From Fluviicola sp. (GTDB taxonomy: Bacteria > Bacteroidota > Bacteroidia > Flavobacteriales_D > Crocinitomicaceae), in assembly GCF_029266855.1 (NCBI RefSeq), contig NZ_JAQSWB010000002.1, positions 434,001-498,000 on the forward strand: a stretch of DNA of 64,000 nt. The letters are read 5' to 3'. Position 1 is the first letter of the stretch, and the number at the start of each line of letters is the position of its first letter. The notes under the pieces are model-generated. The model saw only the letters and a list, made by a program, of their open reading frames with translations. It was not told the origin of the DNA and made no database searches. Made by a program: the position numbers and the translations under genes. Positions 1 through 9,095 of this stretch are shown in pieces.

Positions 1-3000
1 TAAACCAGTAAGGTGTCTTCTCCCAGTGCTTTTAAATAATACCCCGATGAACTGCCCACATTTGGGTTTGGATTAAAGGAAGACAAGGAAAGATCCGAGC
101 GGTTAAAAGCTTTAAATACAGAAGGACTTCCTGAATAGGTAAGAGCTAAGACATGAATAAGGTCACTGGTGATTGCTAAGGACAGGATTGATTGTCCGAT
201 ACCTGTTTTACTGGTAATAATAGCTCCTGTTTGAATATTGTAAAAGCGAACTACATTTGTAGCTACTGCCACTAGGGTATCACCCATCAAATCGAGCATT
301 TTTGCATTTTGAAGAGCATAGGAAGTAAGGATAGCTCCGGAAGTATGAGAAATCCTTACTGCGAACTGATTGATTTGTCCGCTGACGGTAAAACTTCCGC
401 AAACAACAGGGTCATTGTCATATAATTTAATATCCCACACTCTTCCGTCTAGGTTAGGATTCCAGTTAGTGATCTGAAGATTTTCATCCAGGTGTACAAG
501 GTAATTACGAATCGAATCGCCTACCCGTGTAAAATCGCCACCGATAAAAAATCCGTTTTGTCCGTCAGAAACAACCGTATTAATTGCTCCGTTGAATTTA
601 GGTCTTGGAACGTTATTGTTAAAATCACTGTGATTGTAAACAGCGGCAAATCGCTGGTTCGGACCGATGTAATTGAAACTTCCGGTAACAAACAAGCTGT
701 TAGGTGCCTGAGGTGTTTCAAATACTTTGGTCACCATTCCGTCAGTAACCCACGTAGAATCGCTATAATCTTCCGTATTGTTTGTGATCGTCAATGATAA
801 TCCATTGTAAGTATCTTGTCCGTTGAAAATGGTCGTTTTCCAATAGTCACCACTTTCATAAATCCGAACCATTGGTGTATACGGATTGGGCTGCCAATCG
901 TAAAACAAATCAGCAGTTACGGTATCGAGGAAAGTAACTTCATCAATTGTTGGAATAATATATAACGTAGAATCACATCCAAATACATTGGTGAAATGCT
1001 GCGTGATATTCTGATCTAATTTGGTGTAATTAATCCCATTAACAGTTACATAATATTGTCCGACAGGATAAATAGTGTCTGCTGAATTTTGTAAGCTTAG
1101 GTGTAAAATTGCTGTAGAATCACATCCGTTTTGACTGGTAAATTTTTGAATATGATCTCCTGCTACGTCGTACGTCACATTATTCCAGGTATAGCTGCAT
1201 GAAGTGCTTATTGAAAAATTGCTGGTATCGGCACATTGTATTTCCATAGCCTCAATGCGTTTTCCCGTAGAACAAATGAAATCTCCTACAACTTCCAATT
1301 TAGGATAAGGCTGGGGAGAAGCCATGCTTGGAGTAAAATGGTAGGACTCATAATTGGATGGATGCCTGGAAATTTCAATTCCGTCATCAAAATGCACAAA
1401 ATGATAGTCTTCCGTGCGGGTAATGTAGTAACCATCTTTAACCACAAGCCTGGAGTGGAAGACATTGGGAGCGTTATTATTCCCGAAATCAGTCAGGGAT
1501 TGCGTATTTAGATTGTACACCGCAATATACTCACGATTTAAACCATTCACCTGGTAGAAGGCGCCTTCGGCAGTCAATAAAGAATCAAATATGTTTACAC
1601 GCGTAATTGCGTCATTGAATTCGATGTTCAGGGGAGAAATTGTAAAGTTATCCAGGTTGAAAGCGGCAAAATTCATTCTTTCCGAACCCATAATGGAATC
1701 GAAATTTCCACCGATGTAAAGTAAATTGTCCTTCACAGCCATGTCTATGATTCCCTGGAAATAGAGGTTGTATGTATGCGGAGATTGATATTGTAACTGC
1801 TGCGTAGCTTTGCTGTAAACTGAAAATGCATAGATTGGATTTCCGGTTGTGGAATTTGTTCCGTTAATAATCAACTGATTTTCACTTTGAACCATCTTTT
1901 CAACAGAGATCAATCCCGGAATTTCAAAATCAAGTAATGCTCCTGTGTGAATGTTTAATGCAGCCACGCCATTACGTGGAACACCATTTATTTGGGTGAA
2001 AACTCCGGCAATAAATAAAGTATCTCCGGAGCCAAAAGCAGAATTAATCTCCAGGTTGTTGTTCGCGTAACCGTCAACAGCCTGGAAGTTAAGGCACCAG
2101 TTTTCAAGCTGAAGTGTTTCACCGTCAAAGACTGCCAGGTTGGTCAATCCTCTTATTTGTTCAATTTCACCGTCACATCCCGAAAGAACCACTTTTCCCT
2201 GCAATGGAAATGTAAATGAAGTCAAACGCAGGTAGGTTACACTCAAAGAATCTACGGAGTTGGTTAGCAGATCATAAATGAAACACGCACTGCTTGCATT
2301 ATTGTTGCCCCAATTCACAGGAGCACCTGAGATATAGAGTTTATCCTGCTCAATATTGAATGAAAGAACTTCGGTACGGAAATTAGGATCTGTTCCGTTC
2401 AACAATTCGGTGGTAGTTTCTGTAACAGTATTTAATCGTTGAATGGTTTGTGTAGCTCCCACATTCCGGGGAATAAACAGATCATTCCCATAAACTGCCA
2501 GATCTCGACAACCATCCGCATTGGCTAACTGGAAATTGCCTAGCTCGGCAGTGTTGGCATCCAATACGGCAAACTGGTCTCTTGAAAGGCCATTAACTGT
2601 TGAAAAACCTCCCGCGATGTAAATTTTCCCGTTTAATTCTTCAATTGCAAGAATTACTGCATTGGCGTTTAAATTAACCGTATAGGAACTTAAGGTAGTA
2701 CCATCGTTTTCAAGCATAAAAAGCTTGTCTTTGGTAATTCCGTTGACTTTTGAGAATGCTCCGACAACAAAAATGTGATCGTTTTCTCCTGTGATATCAT
2801 ACACTTCTCCATCGGTGTTGAAAATCTGGTTTGTAACAGTAAGATCTGCCAGGTTGATTACTGCGAAATTCTTTCGGGCTACCTGGTTTACATGAGAGAA
2901 GTCCCCGATCAGGTAAAGCAGGTTTCCACGACGAAACAACTTGCGAATGGTTCCTTCAGTGATTCCCAGGTAAGTTTCTTTTGTTACTGAAATGTTGAAA

Positions 3001-3368
3001 CCGGTGATTTGTCCCTGAGCGTTAACATGTGCAAGAGAAGATCGGGATACATTCAAAAAAGAGTCGAATTTTCCCCCAAGGTATTTTCCGCCGTTCCCAT
3101 CCGGAAATTGACAATACACGCTTCCGTTGATCGATTCGGTATTTTGAATTCCAATTCCGAAATGATCTGTGAATTGGGTTTCTGAAGCTTTGAGGGTCTT
3201 ACTCTTGAATTTTCCTACTGCAATGTATTTGTCTGTTTCAGCAGAATAACTAAAACTCTTTACGTCCAATAGCCCGGTAAAAGCATCCACTTTTTTTAAA
3301 ACCTGGGATTGAAGCGTAATGGGTAATAATAGAAGAAAAATCCAAGTTGATTTAAGGTAGTTTGACAT
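1..3368 (-). CDS. giant secreted beta-propeller-like repeat protein (3' end outside window)
   Basis: An open frame runs from an ATG at 3368 to the left edge without a stop (1122 codons plus two bases), so the C-terminus is missing. The first ~22 residues are a signal peptide (hydrophobic IFLLLLPITL, then QSQ). The body is built from repeats of ~45-55 residues carrying motifs such as IGGDFTRVGDS, IAGGFSTVNG and IAGVFTQINGVPRN, typical of DUF5122/delta-60-like beta-propeller proteins of Bacteroidota. In the middle is a Cys-containing module with the GCDSTAILHL-type motif, repeated once (GCDSTLYIIP). Such proteins usually end in a T9SS sorting domain; here that is inference because the end is not visible. 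Extracellular, function unknown. It is divergent from the S41 protease at 3516. Confidence 0.8.
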   Translation of the reverse strand, partial: MSNYLKSTWIFLLLLPITLQSQVLKKVDAFTGLLDVKSFSYSAETDKYIAVGKFKSKTLKASETQFTDHFGIGIQNTESINGSVYCQFPDGNGGKYLGGKFDSFLNVSRSSLAHVNAQGQITGFNISVTKETYLGITEGTIRKLFRRGNLLYLIGDFSHVNQVARKNFAVINLADLTVTNQIFNTDGEVYDITGENDHIFVVGAFSKVNGITKDKLFMLENDGTTLSSYTVNLNANAVILAIEELNGKIYIAGGFSTVNGLSRDQFAVLDANTAELGNFQLANADGCRDLAVYGNDLFIPRNVGATQTIQRLNTVTETTTELLNGTDPNFRTEVLSFNIEQDKLYISGAPVNWGNNNASSACFIYDLLTNSVDSLSVTYLRLTSFTFPLQGKVVLSGCDGEIEQIRGLTNLAVFDGETLQLENWCLNFQAVDGYANNNLEINSAFGSGDTLFIAGVFTQINGVPRNGVAALNIHTGALLDFEIPGLISVEKMVQSENQLIINGTNSTTGNPIYAFSVYSKATQQLQYQSPHTYNLYFQGIIDMAVKDNLLYIGGNFDSIMGSERMNFAAFNLDNFTISPLNIEFNDAITRVNIFDSLLTAEGAFYQVNGLNREYIAVYNLNTQSLTDFGNNNAPNVFHSRLVVKDGYYITRTEDYHFVHFDDGIEISRHPSNYESYHFTPSMASPQPYPKLEVVGDFICSTGKRIEAMEIQCADTSNFSISTSCSYTWNNVTYDVAGDHIQKFTSQNGCDSTAILHLSLQNSADTIYPVGQYYVTVNGINYTKLDQNITQHFTNVFGCDSTLYIIPTIDEVTFLDTVTADLFYDWQPNPYTPMVRIYESGDYWKTTIFNGQDTYNGLSLTITNNTEDYSDSTWVTDGMVTKVFETPQAPNSLFVTGSFNYIGPNQRFAAVYNHSDFNNNVPRPKFNGAINTVVSDGQNGFFIGGDFTRVGDSIRNYLVHLDENLQITNWNPNLDGRVWDIKLYDNDPVVCGSFTVSGQINQFAVRISHTSGAILTSYALQNAKMLDLMGDTLVAVATNVVRFYNIQTGAIITSKTGIGQSILSLAITSDLIHVLALTYSGSPSVFKAFNRSDLSLSSFNPNPNVGSSSGYYLKALGEDTLLV

Positions 3369-3488
3369 GAGTATAAAGTTTGAGCAAAAGTATTAAATGA
3401 AGAGGACATTTCCATGTTTTTAACAATGGTTTTCAATGAAATGTAAGATAAAGATTCCAGCAGACTTTCGCTGTATTAAAATTCATAC

Positions 3489-3496
3489 TACTTTTG
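3489..3496 (+). promoter_or_regulatory. Bacteroidota -7 box (TACTTTTG)
   Basis: TACTTTTG matches the Bacteroidota sigma consensus TAnnTTTG and lies 19 bases before the TTG start of the S41 protease, giving a short leader. No clear -33 TTG was assigned. Confidence 0.5.
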
Positions 3497-3515
3497 TCGT
3501 TGAAAAATACTTACT

Positions 3516-5606
3516 TTGCGTTTAAGATCTTTATTGACAACCACCTTATTAGTTACCATTATTTCTTTTAATTCATCAGCAGGAGAACCGGATTCTTTAT
3601 CTGTCAATGTCCGTTTATTGGTGAAAAAAATCCAGGGTAAGCATGTGAAACCAAGAACGGTTGATGCGGTATTCGGTAACCAGGTACATGAATATTTGTG
3701 TTCTTTTGTGGATCGGGAGAAAGAGATTCTACGAAAAGAAGACTTGACCTATTTAAAAGATTTGAGCTCAAAATTGAATGAAGATATTCAAAACGGCAGG
3801 CAATTCTATTTCTCGGAATTCAACCGCATCGCGCTGGAAAGATGTAAAGAGATCCAGGCTATTCAGAAAGCTTATTTAAGTAAACCGGTTCTGCTCAATA
3901 GCACCAAAAAACACGACCCGAAGGAACAGGATAATTTAACTGAGAAGAATTATAAAACCTACTGGGAGAATAACCTGTGTTTGGCTGTTATCTCTGAAAT
4001 CATTTCCCTGCATCCGGAAGATGCTAAAGTTCTGTTGAAAGATTCCCTGACCCGGTTTGAAAAGAAAGCCCGGTTAAAGATTGAAAAGGAATACGCAAAT
4101 TACTTTGAAGCGATTCAGACCAAAGGTTTCATGCAGGAAATGTATTTGAATGCCATCGCAATGAGTTTTGATCCGCATACCCTGTATTTCAGCCCGGAAC
4201 AAAAGGATGGCTTTATTGAAGAGCTTTCAACCCAAAAGGAAAAGTTTGGCATTACGTATGGTTTGGATGAACAGAACAGGGTGATTTTAACAGATATCCT
4301 GCCGGGAAGTTCAGCCTGGTTAAGTAATGAGCTTTTCTCAGGTGATCAGATCCTGAAGATCAAATTCGGTTGGAAAAGTGGAGCATGGCTTGAAATCGGT
4401 AACGGAATCAGCGGGTTGACGGAATTATCTGATGCTTTTGGGAAATACCAGGGAAAGGAAATTTCCATTTTGGTAAAGGATAAGGATGGCTACGAAGTTC
4501 AGGTCGATTTGGAAAAGACGTTAGTTTATAGTGATAACGATAATATCAAAAATGCTTTGATGGCAGGTCCGAAAAATATCGGTTATATCAGCCTTCCCGA
4601 TTTCTATACCGCTTATTCTGCTGATATGAACGAGCAGGGATGCGCAAACGATATGGCAAAATGCATCCTGAAATTAAAGAAAGACGGTATTGAGGGACTG
4701 ATCCTGGACTTACGCGGAAATGGCGGCGGATCACTCTATGAGGCAGTTGCACTTTCCGGTATTTTCATTGATTATGGACCGATCTTAGCCATGAGTGACA
4801 ATAAGGGAATGGTCCAGGTTTTAAAAGATATTAACCGTGGGTTTATTTATGACGGACCTTTGATGGTGCTGATCGATGCAGAAAGTGCTTCGGCTTCTGA
4901 AATTGTAGCTGCGGTTCTGCAGGATTATAAGAAAGCAATCATCGTGGGTGTTCCAAGTTTCGGGAAAGCAACCAGTCAGATCGTTTTCCCGCTGGATCCT
5001 TTGGTAGGTGATTTTTCGACCCTTCAGGAGAATCCCGATTATGGCTATGCGAATATTACGGAAGGATTTCTTTACCGCGTAAATGGAAAATCGAATCAGG
5101 CGATAGGTGTGCTGCCGGACATCGAATTGGGAATGAGCTCTTTTGATTCGATCGAGGAAAGAGAACGTAATTATGAGAATGAATTGATTCCGGATCCGAT
5201 TGATAAGAAGATCGTTTATACACCTGCACCAAATCCTTTACCTGTTGAGACACTTGCTGCATTTGCCGTAAAACAGCGCAGTTCGGGAATTTATGCGGCC
5301 TACTACAAAGTCTTGGACTCTCTTGCAGCAGGCTATGATGAGAATCAAACTATTTCCCTGGATCTGCTTGATCACTGGAACGAAAGACTTCAGAGCAAAG
5401 CTTCAAAAGAGCACTTTAAAGTAGTGAAGAACAATACGAACTGGGGTCATGGAATTCGTTCCAATTCGTTCGATAAAACGGTTTATGCCAAGAACCCGGT
5501 ACTTCAAAAATACTTCGAGGATTTTGCAAGCCGTTTGAAATCGGATATTGAACTTTTTGAAGCAGTCGGGATAATGAATGAATGGTTACAGACAATCAAT
5601 AAATAA
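3516..5606 (+). CDS. Prc/Tsp-type tail-specific protease (peptidase S41)
   Basis: Predicted periplasmic serine protease of the C-terminal processing (S41) family, which degrades or trims proteins from their C-termini. Residues 1-23 form a signal peptide; residues ~25-200 resemble the helical N-terminal domain of E. coli Prc; a PDZ segment follows (~240-330); the catalytic domain holds LDLRGNGGGS, then SASASE with probable nucleophile Ser459 and, 25 residues on, the general base Lys484 in SFGKATS. The 696-residue length matches Prc (~680). The start is a TTG (no in-frame ATG gives the signal peptide), preceded by a -7 box at 3489. The next gene, 60 bp downstream, encodes another secreted protein and may be cotranscribed. 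Confidence 0.88.
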   Translation: MRLRSLLTTTLLVTIISFNSSAGEPDSLSVNVRLLVKKIQGKHVKPRTVDAVFGNQVHEYLCSFVDREKEILRKEDLTYLKDLSSKLNEDIQNGRQFYFSEFNRIALERCKEIQAIQKAYLSKPVLLNSTKKHDPKEQDNLTEKNYKTYWENNLCLAVISEIISLHPEDAKVLLKDSLTRFEKKARLKIEKEYANYFEAIQTKGFMQEMYLNAIAMSFDPHTLYFSPEQKDGFIEELSTQKEKFGITYGLDEQNRVILTDILPGSSAWLSNELFSGDQILKIKFGWKSGAWLEIGNGISGLTELSDAFGKYQGKEISILVKDKDGYEVQVDLEKTLVYSDNDNIKNALMAGPKNIGYISLPDFYTAYSADMNEQGCANDMAKCILKLKKDGIEGLILDLRGNGGGSLYEAVALSGIFIDYGPILAMSDNKGMVQVLKDINRGFIYDGPLMVLIDAESASASEIVAAVLQDYKKAIIVGVPSFGKATSQIVFPLDPLVGDFSTLQENPDYGYANITEGFLYRVNGKSNQAIGVLPDIELGMSSFDSIEERERNYENELIPDPIDKKIVYTPAPNPLPVETLAAFAVKQRSSGIYAAYYKVLDSLAAGYDENQTISLDLLDHWNERLQSKASKEHFKVVKNNTNWGHGIRSNSFDKTVYAKNPVLQKYFEDFASRLKSDIELFEAVGIMNEWLQTINK

Positions 5607-5666
5607 AGGCTACACGAAAAAGGTCCGTTAACGGATCCGATAATAAATACAACAAAAACAGAAACA

Positions 5667-6701
5667 ATGAAAAATCGATTACTTAAATTAACCTTAATGA
5701 TTGCCTTCCTGGGGGCGGTAAATACTTATGCCCAAACAGCGGTAGAGTACATGAATGTATTTACAGCTGAATATGGCAAGATCCAGCAGGATATGTGGGA
5801 CTATACAAGTTCTGTTTCACATGGTAAAAGTGCCCGTAAAGTAGAGAAAAGAAGAGCTGAATTAATTCAGACTTCGACCGCAGCTTTGAACAAGGCAAAA
5901 TCTGCCAAAGCATATAATGGTTCAACTCAATTCCGTGATTCCGTTATCGAATTCCTTCGCATCAATAACATCGTATTGAAAGAGGATTATGCGAAAATTG
6001 TAGACATGGAAGCAGTATCTGAAGAGTCGTATGATGCAATGGAGGCATACATGTTGGCACGTGATCGCGCGAATGATAAATTGGTACAGGCATCTGAGAT
6101 GGTAGGAAGAGAACAAAAGGTATTTGCCGGGGCAAACAATATCAATTTGATCGTCTCCGAAGATGCATTGGATAAAAAGATGGCTGTTGCCGGTGATGTT
6201 TACCGCACGTACAATGAAATTTACCTGATCTTCTTCAAAAGCTACAAACAGGAGCTGTACCTGATGGATGCGATCAATCGGAAAGACATCAATGCAATTG
6301 AGCAAAACAGGAATGCACTTATTTCGGCTGCAAAAGAAGGTTTGAAAAAACTGGAAGGGGTAAAACCGTATAAGAATGATAAAAGCATGGTGGAAGCAAC
6401 CAAAAAATTGTTGGAATTTTATATTGATGAAGCAACAAATGAAACTCCGAAAATGGCTGATTATTTCATGGTTACAGAAAACTTTGATAAAGTGAAAAAG
6501 GCTTTTGATGAGATCCCGGAAAAAAAGCGTACCCAGTCTGATGTAAATGAATTCAATAAAGCAGTGAATGATATGAATGCAAGCGTAAATACCTACAACG
6601 CAACAAATCAGTCATTGAATAAGAAACGTTCGTCTTTAATTGACAACTGGAATAATACAGCAGGTAAATTTACGGATACCCACGTTCCGAAAGGAAAGTA
6701 A
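5667..6701 (+). CDS. secreted helical protein, LIC11966-like surface protein
   Basis: 344 residues with a signal peptide (to about residue 22, ending TYAQ) followed by an almost entirely helical, Lys/Glu/Asn-rich sequence with no cysteines. The overall make-up, the internal KLEGVKPYKND segment and the C-terminal THVPKGK resemble the LIC11966 family of surface proteins known from Leptospira and Bacteroidota, but this was recognised by eye only. No enzymatic motif is visible. It lies downstream of the Prc-like protease on the same strand and is followed by a strong intrinsic terminator, so the two probably form a transcription unit. Periplasmic or surface location is inferred from the signal peptide. 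Confidence 0.6.
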   Translation: MKNRLLKLTLMIAFLGAVNTYAQTAVEYMNVFTAEYGKIQQDMWDYTSSVSHGKSARKVEKRRAELIQTSTAALNKAKSAKAYNGSTQFRDSVIEFLRINNIVLKEDYAKIVDMEAVSEESYDAMEAYMLARDRANDKLVQASEMVGREQKVFAGANNINLIVSEDALDKKMAVAGDVYRTYNEIYLIFFKSYKQELYLMDAINRKDINAIEQNRNALISAAKEGLKKLEGVKPYKNDKSMVEATKKLLEFYIDEATNETPKMADYFMVTENFDKVKKAFDEIPEKKRTQSDVNEFNKAVNDMNASVNTYNATNQSLNKKRSSLIDNWNNTAGKFTDTHVPKGK

Positions 6702-6742
6702 AAGATCAGCAATTGCTGAGATTAACGACAAAAGAAACCCAA

Positions 6743-6771
6743 AACCGATTCAGAAATGAGTCGGTTTTTTT
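6743..6771 (+). terminator. intrinsic terminator
   Basis: Arms AACCGATTC (6743-6751) and GAGTCGGTT (6758-6766) with one G-T pair and a 6-nt loop, followed by a run of T. It ends the unit of the surface protein at 5667. Confidence 0.85.
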
Positions 6772-6777
6772 GTAGTA

Positions 6778-6842
6778 GGTACGCGATTTATCGCGTACCA
6801 CTATTCATCGCGTACCGCTATTTATCACGTACCACTATTTAT
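6778..6842. repeat. 17-bp tandem repeat with a 22-bp inverted repeat at its edge
   Basis: Three consecutive 17-bp units of the form ATTTATCGCGTACCACT (6786-6802, 6803-6819, 6820-6836) plus a partial fourth. The first overlaps an inverted repeat GGTACGCGAT-TT-ATCGCGTACC (6778-6799). Non-coding; function unknown. Confidence 0.8.
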
Positions 6843-6862
6843 GACAGGTCATAAGCATAAGA

Positions 6863-6878
6863 GTCCGCCGCGGCGGAC
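6863..6878. repeat. 16-bp GC-rich palindrome (core TCCGCCGCGGCGGA)
   Basis: GTCCGCCGCGGCGGAC is a perfect 16-bp palindrome in an otherwise AT-rich intergenic region. The 14-bp core recurs exactly at 25489-25502 and 25918-25931, both times inside tRNA-like sequences. The flanking 6880-7020 stretch contains further short inverted words (for example TCCGTC...GACGGA around 6990) but no gene. Confidence 0.85.
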
Positions 6879-7039
6879 GAAGACTGAGGCTCCGTCTCAC
6901 TTGATCCGAAGCGATCATTTGTTTGATCTGCTTTGGTCAAGACGGAAAAGCCGAGGGATAACGCACTAGCTGACGAAGACCGAGGTTCTGTCCGTCATTT
7001 GACGGACAGGAAACCAAGGGGTATAGCTACTATATTCCA

Positions 7040-7207
7040 TAGTTAAAGCATATTTACAGTATGGATGAAGCATAGATAAAGCATAGATAAAGCATAGATA
7101 TAGTTACGTTTGTATATGTTTTTAACACCTAACAGGTATATTTAACTATTCAAATTCGTAATTCGGCATTCGCAATTCTCTCTGTTGGCGCGAGGCTCCG
7201 GCTCGTG
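7040..7207 (+). repeat. dispersed ~168-bp intergenic repeat, copy A
   Basis: Nearly identical, in inverted orientation, to 23119-23287. It contains several tandem AGCATAGATAA words, the segment GTTACGTTTGTATAT, and an end reading GGCTCCGGCTCGTG. No start-to-stop frame is shared between the copies, so it looks like a non-coding mobile or regulatory repeat. Confidence 0.9.
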
Positions 7208-7242
7208 CTGCCATTGTCTTTAATTTTTCGTGCCACAGTTTC

Positions 7243-7276
7243 GTCTTAAGTCCTAATATCCTAATGTCCTAAAATC
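7243..7276 (+). repeat. 34-bp CCTAAT-type repeat upstream of a gene, copy 1
   Basis: Reads GTCTTAAGTCCTAATATCC and continues to 7276 with the word CCTAA at 9-10-bp spacing. A close copy lies at 13710-13744 just upstream of dusB. Both copies sit within ~60 bp of a start codon. Confidence 0.75.
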
Positions 7277-7328
7277 CCCCGTTAATCCAAATATTCCTTA
7301 TCTTACTCAAAACTTCTAAACCCTAATA

Positions 7329-8183
7329 ATGCGTTTCTTCCCTCTTTCCGCGTTCTCAGTAACGGTACTTCTTTTTATAACTGGCTGTGAGCTCAATCCT
7401 TCCAAAACAGTGAATGGAGTTTATGCAGATGAACAATTAACAGATACTTCCGGGACGAGTATTGCAACGCGTTTCCTGCCCCCCGACGGTTATGAACGAA
7501 AACCGCAGGACAGCAGCAGTTTCGGATTCTACTTGCGCAATCTCCCGCTTAAAAAACATGGTTCCGCTGTTCATTTATACGATGGAAGTTTAAAGGGAAA
7601 TCAAAGTGCACATGTTGCGGTGATTAATATGTCTGTCGGAAACAGGGATTTACAGCAGTGTGCGGATGCGGTAATGCGTTTGCGCGGAGAATACTTGTTT
7701 CGTAACAAGATGTTTTCGGACATTCATTTTCGCTTTGTAAGCGGATTCAATTGTGAGTATACTAAATGGCGTGAAGGAAACCGTGTAGCACTGAAGGGAA
7801 ATGCTGTTTTTTGGCAGAAATCGGCTGCGGCGGATAAAAGTTATGCTTCTTTCCTGAAATACATGGAAACGGTGTTCAATTACGCAAGCACACTTTCATT
7901 GAACAAAGAGTTGCGTTCCATTGAATTGAAGGATGTGGAGATCGGTGATGTGCTGATCCGTGGCGGGTCACCCGGACATGCAGTAATTGTGGTGGATCTG
8001 GCAGAAAACGCGGATGGTGAAAAACTGGTGCTCTTAGCTCAAAGTTACATGCCTGCCCAGGAAATACAGGTATTGATGAATCCGATGAACAGAACAATTT
8101 CGCCCTGGTACAATCTGAATGAAGGAATGAAGATCTATACTGCTGAGTACACCTTCGAGAAGTTTCAACTGAAACGGTTTTAG
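7329..8183 (+). CDS. DUF4846 family lipoprotein
   Basis: 284 residues. The N-terminus is a lipoprotein signal with lipobox FITGC (Cys20), so the product is probably anchored in a membrane by a lipid. The remainder resembles DUF4846, a Bacteroidota/Firmicutes family of unknown activity; recognisable segments are the NMSVGNRDLQQCADAVMRLR block and a C-terminal DVLIRGGSPGHAVIVVD stretch, whose GHAVIV is reminiscent of amidase or NlpC-like His motifs (speculative). It stands alone between a repeat-filled region and map. The ATG at 7329 gives a good signal peptide. Confidence 0.75.
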   Translation: MRFFPLSAFSVTVLLFITGCELNPSKTVNGVYADEQLTDTSGTSIATRFLPPDGYERKPQDSSSFGFYLRNLPLKKHGSAVHLYDGSLKGNQSAHVAVINMSVGNRDLQQCADAVMRLRGEYLFRNKMFSDIHFRFVSGFNCEYTKWREGNRVALKGNAVFWQKSAAADKSYASFLKYMETVFNYASTLSLNKELRSIELKDVEIGDVLIRGGSPGHAVIVVDLAENADGEKLVLLAQSYMPAQEIQVLMNPMNRTISPWYNLNEGMKIYTAEYTFEKFQLKRF

Positions 8184-8278
8184 ATAGAATCGTGAACTCC
8201 AAATTCCAAATACAAAATAACCTGGGTTCGCCAGAGTAAACCTTTTGCATTTTGCATTTTCAATTTTGAATTTAAAAG

Positions 8279-8286
8279 TATCTTTG
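8279..8286 (+). promoter_or_regulatory. -7 box TATCTTTG before map
   Basis: Perfect TAnnTTTG match. The expected transcription start is close to position 8292, which would place the ATG at 8292 at the very 5' end and makes the ATG at 8313 the more natural start for map. Confidence 0.6.
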
Positions 8287-8312
8287 CATCAATGAATTTC
8301 CTGAATAAGAGT

Positions 8313-9095
8313 ATGATTAAATATAAGACAGCCGAAGAAATTGAAATTATGCGCCAGGCAGCTCTGGTTGTTAGCAGAACATTAGGGAAGGTGGCGGAAA
8401 TGATTCGCCCGGGAATAACCCCGCTTGAGTTGGATCAAATGGCCGAAGCTTATATTCGCTCTCAGGACGCAATTCCGGGATTCTTGGGATTATACGGATG
8501 CCCGAGTACCTTGCTTATTTCGGTAAATGAACAGGTAGTTCACGGCTTGCCTACTGAACGACCAATCCAGGAAGGAGACATCGTTTCTGTGGATTGTGGA
8601 GCTGTTTACAAAGGATATTACGGAGATCACGCTTATACTTTTGCAATCGGTAAAGTTTCCGAAGCAAAGAGAAAATTGCTCGATGTTACTTTGGAGTGTT
8701 TGTATTTGGGAATTGACCAGGCCCAGGTAGGAAATAGAATGGATGATATCGGTTGGGCAATTCAAACGCATGCTGAAAAACATGGTTACGGAGTTGTTCG
8801 CGAACTGGTAGGTCATGGTTTGGGAAAAACACTGCATGAAGATCCGCAGGTTCCGAACTATGGAAAAAGAGGTCGTGGAAAAAAGATCATGAATGGTTTA
8901 ACCATTGCCATCGAACCAATGATCAATATGGGTACGGAAAAAGTTATTCAATTGGAGGATAACTGGACGATCGTCACTGCTGATGGTCAGCCGAGTGCTC
9001 ACTTTGAACACGATATTGCGGTAGTAGACGGTAAACCGGTAATTCTTTCAACATTCGATTACATCGAAGAAGCTTTGGCTAAGAAAAATGACTAG
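8313..9095 (+). CDS. map: methionine aminopeptidase, type I
   Basis: Removes the initiator methionine from nascent proteins in the cytoplasm. The family's start sequence MIKYKTAEEIEIMRQA is seen from 8313, giving 260 residues; an in-frame ATG at 8292 would add seven residues but lies at the predicted transcription start. All five metal ligands of the pita-bread fold can be placed: the two Asp in VDCGAVYKGYYGDHAYTF, the His in GHGLGKTLHEDP, the Glu in AIEPMINMG and the Glu in HFEHDIAV. The end overlaps the start of the next gene by 8 bp, implying translational coupling. Confidence 0.95.
   Translation: MIKYKTAEEIEIMRQAALVVSRTLGKVAEMIRPGITPLELDQMAEAYIRSQDAIPGFLGLYGCPSTLLISVNEQVVHGLPTERPIQEGDIVSVDCGAVYKGYYGDHAYTFAIGKVSEAKRKLLDVTLECLYLGIDQAQVGNRMDDIGWAIQTHAEKHGYGVVRELVGHGLGKTLHEDPQVPNYGKRGRGKKIMNGLTIAIEPMINMGTEKVIQLEDNWTIVTADGQPSAHFEHDIAVVDGKPVILSTFDYIEEALAKKND

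Noticed and set aside
6778-6842. CRISPR array
   Set aside because: The 17-bp units are contiguous, without unique spacers, and no cas gene is present.
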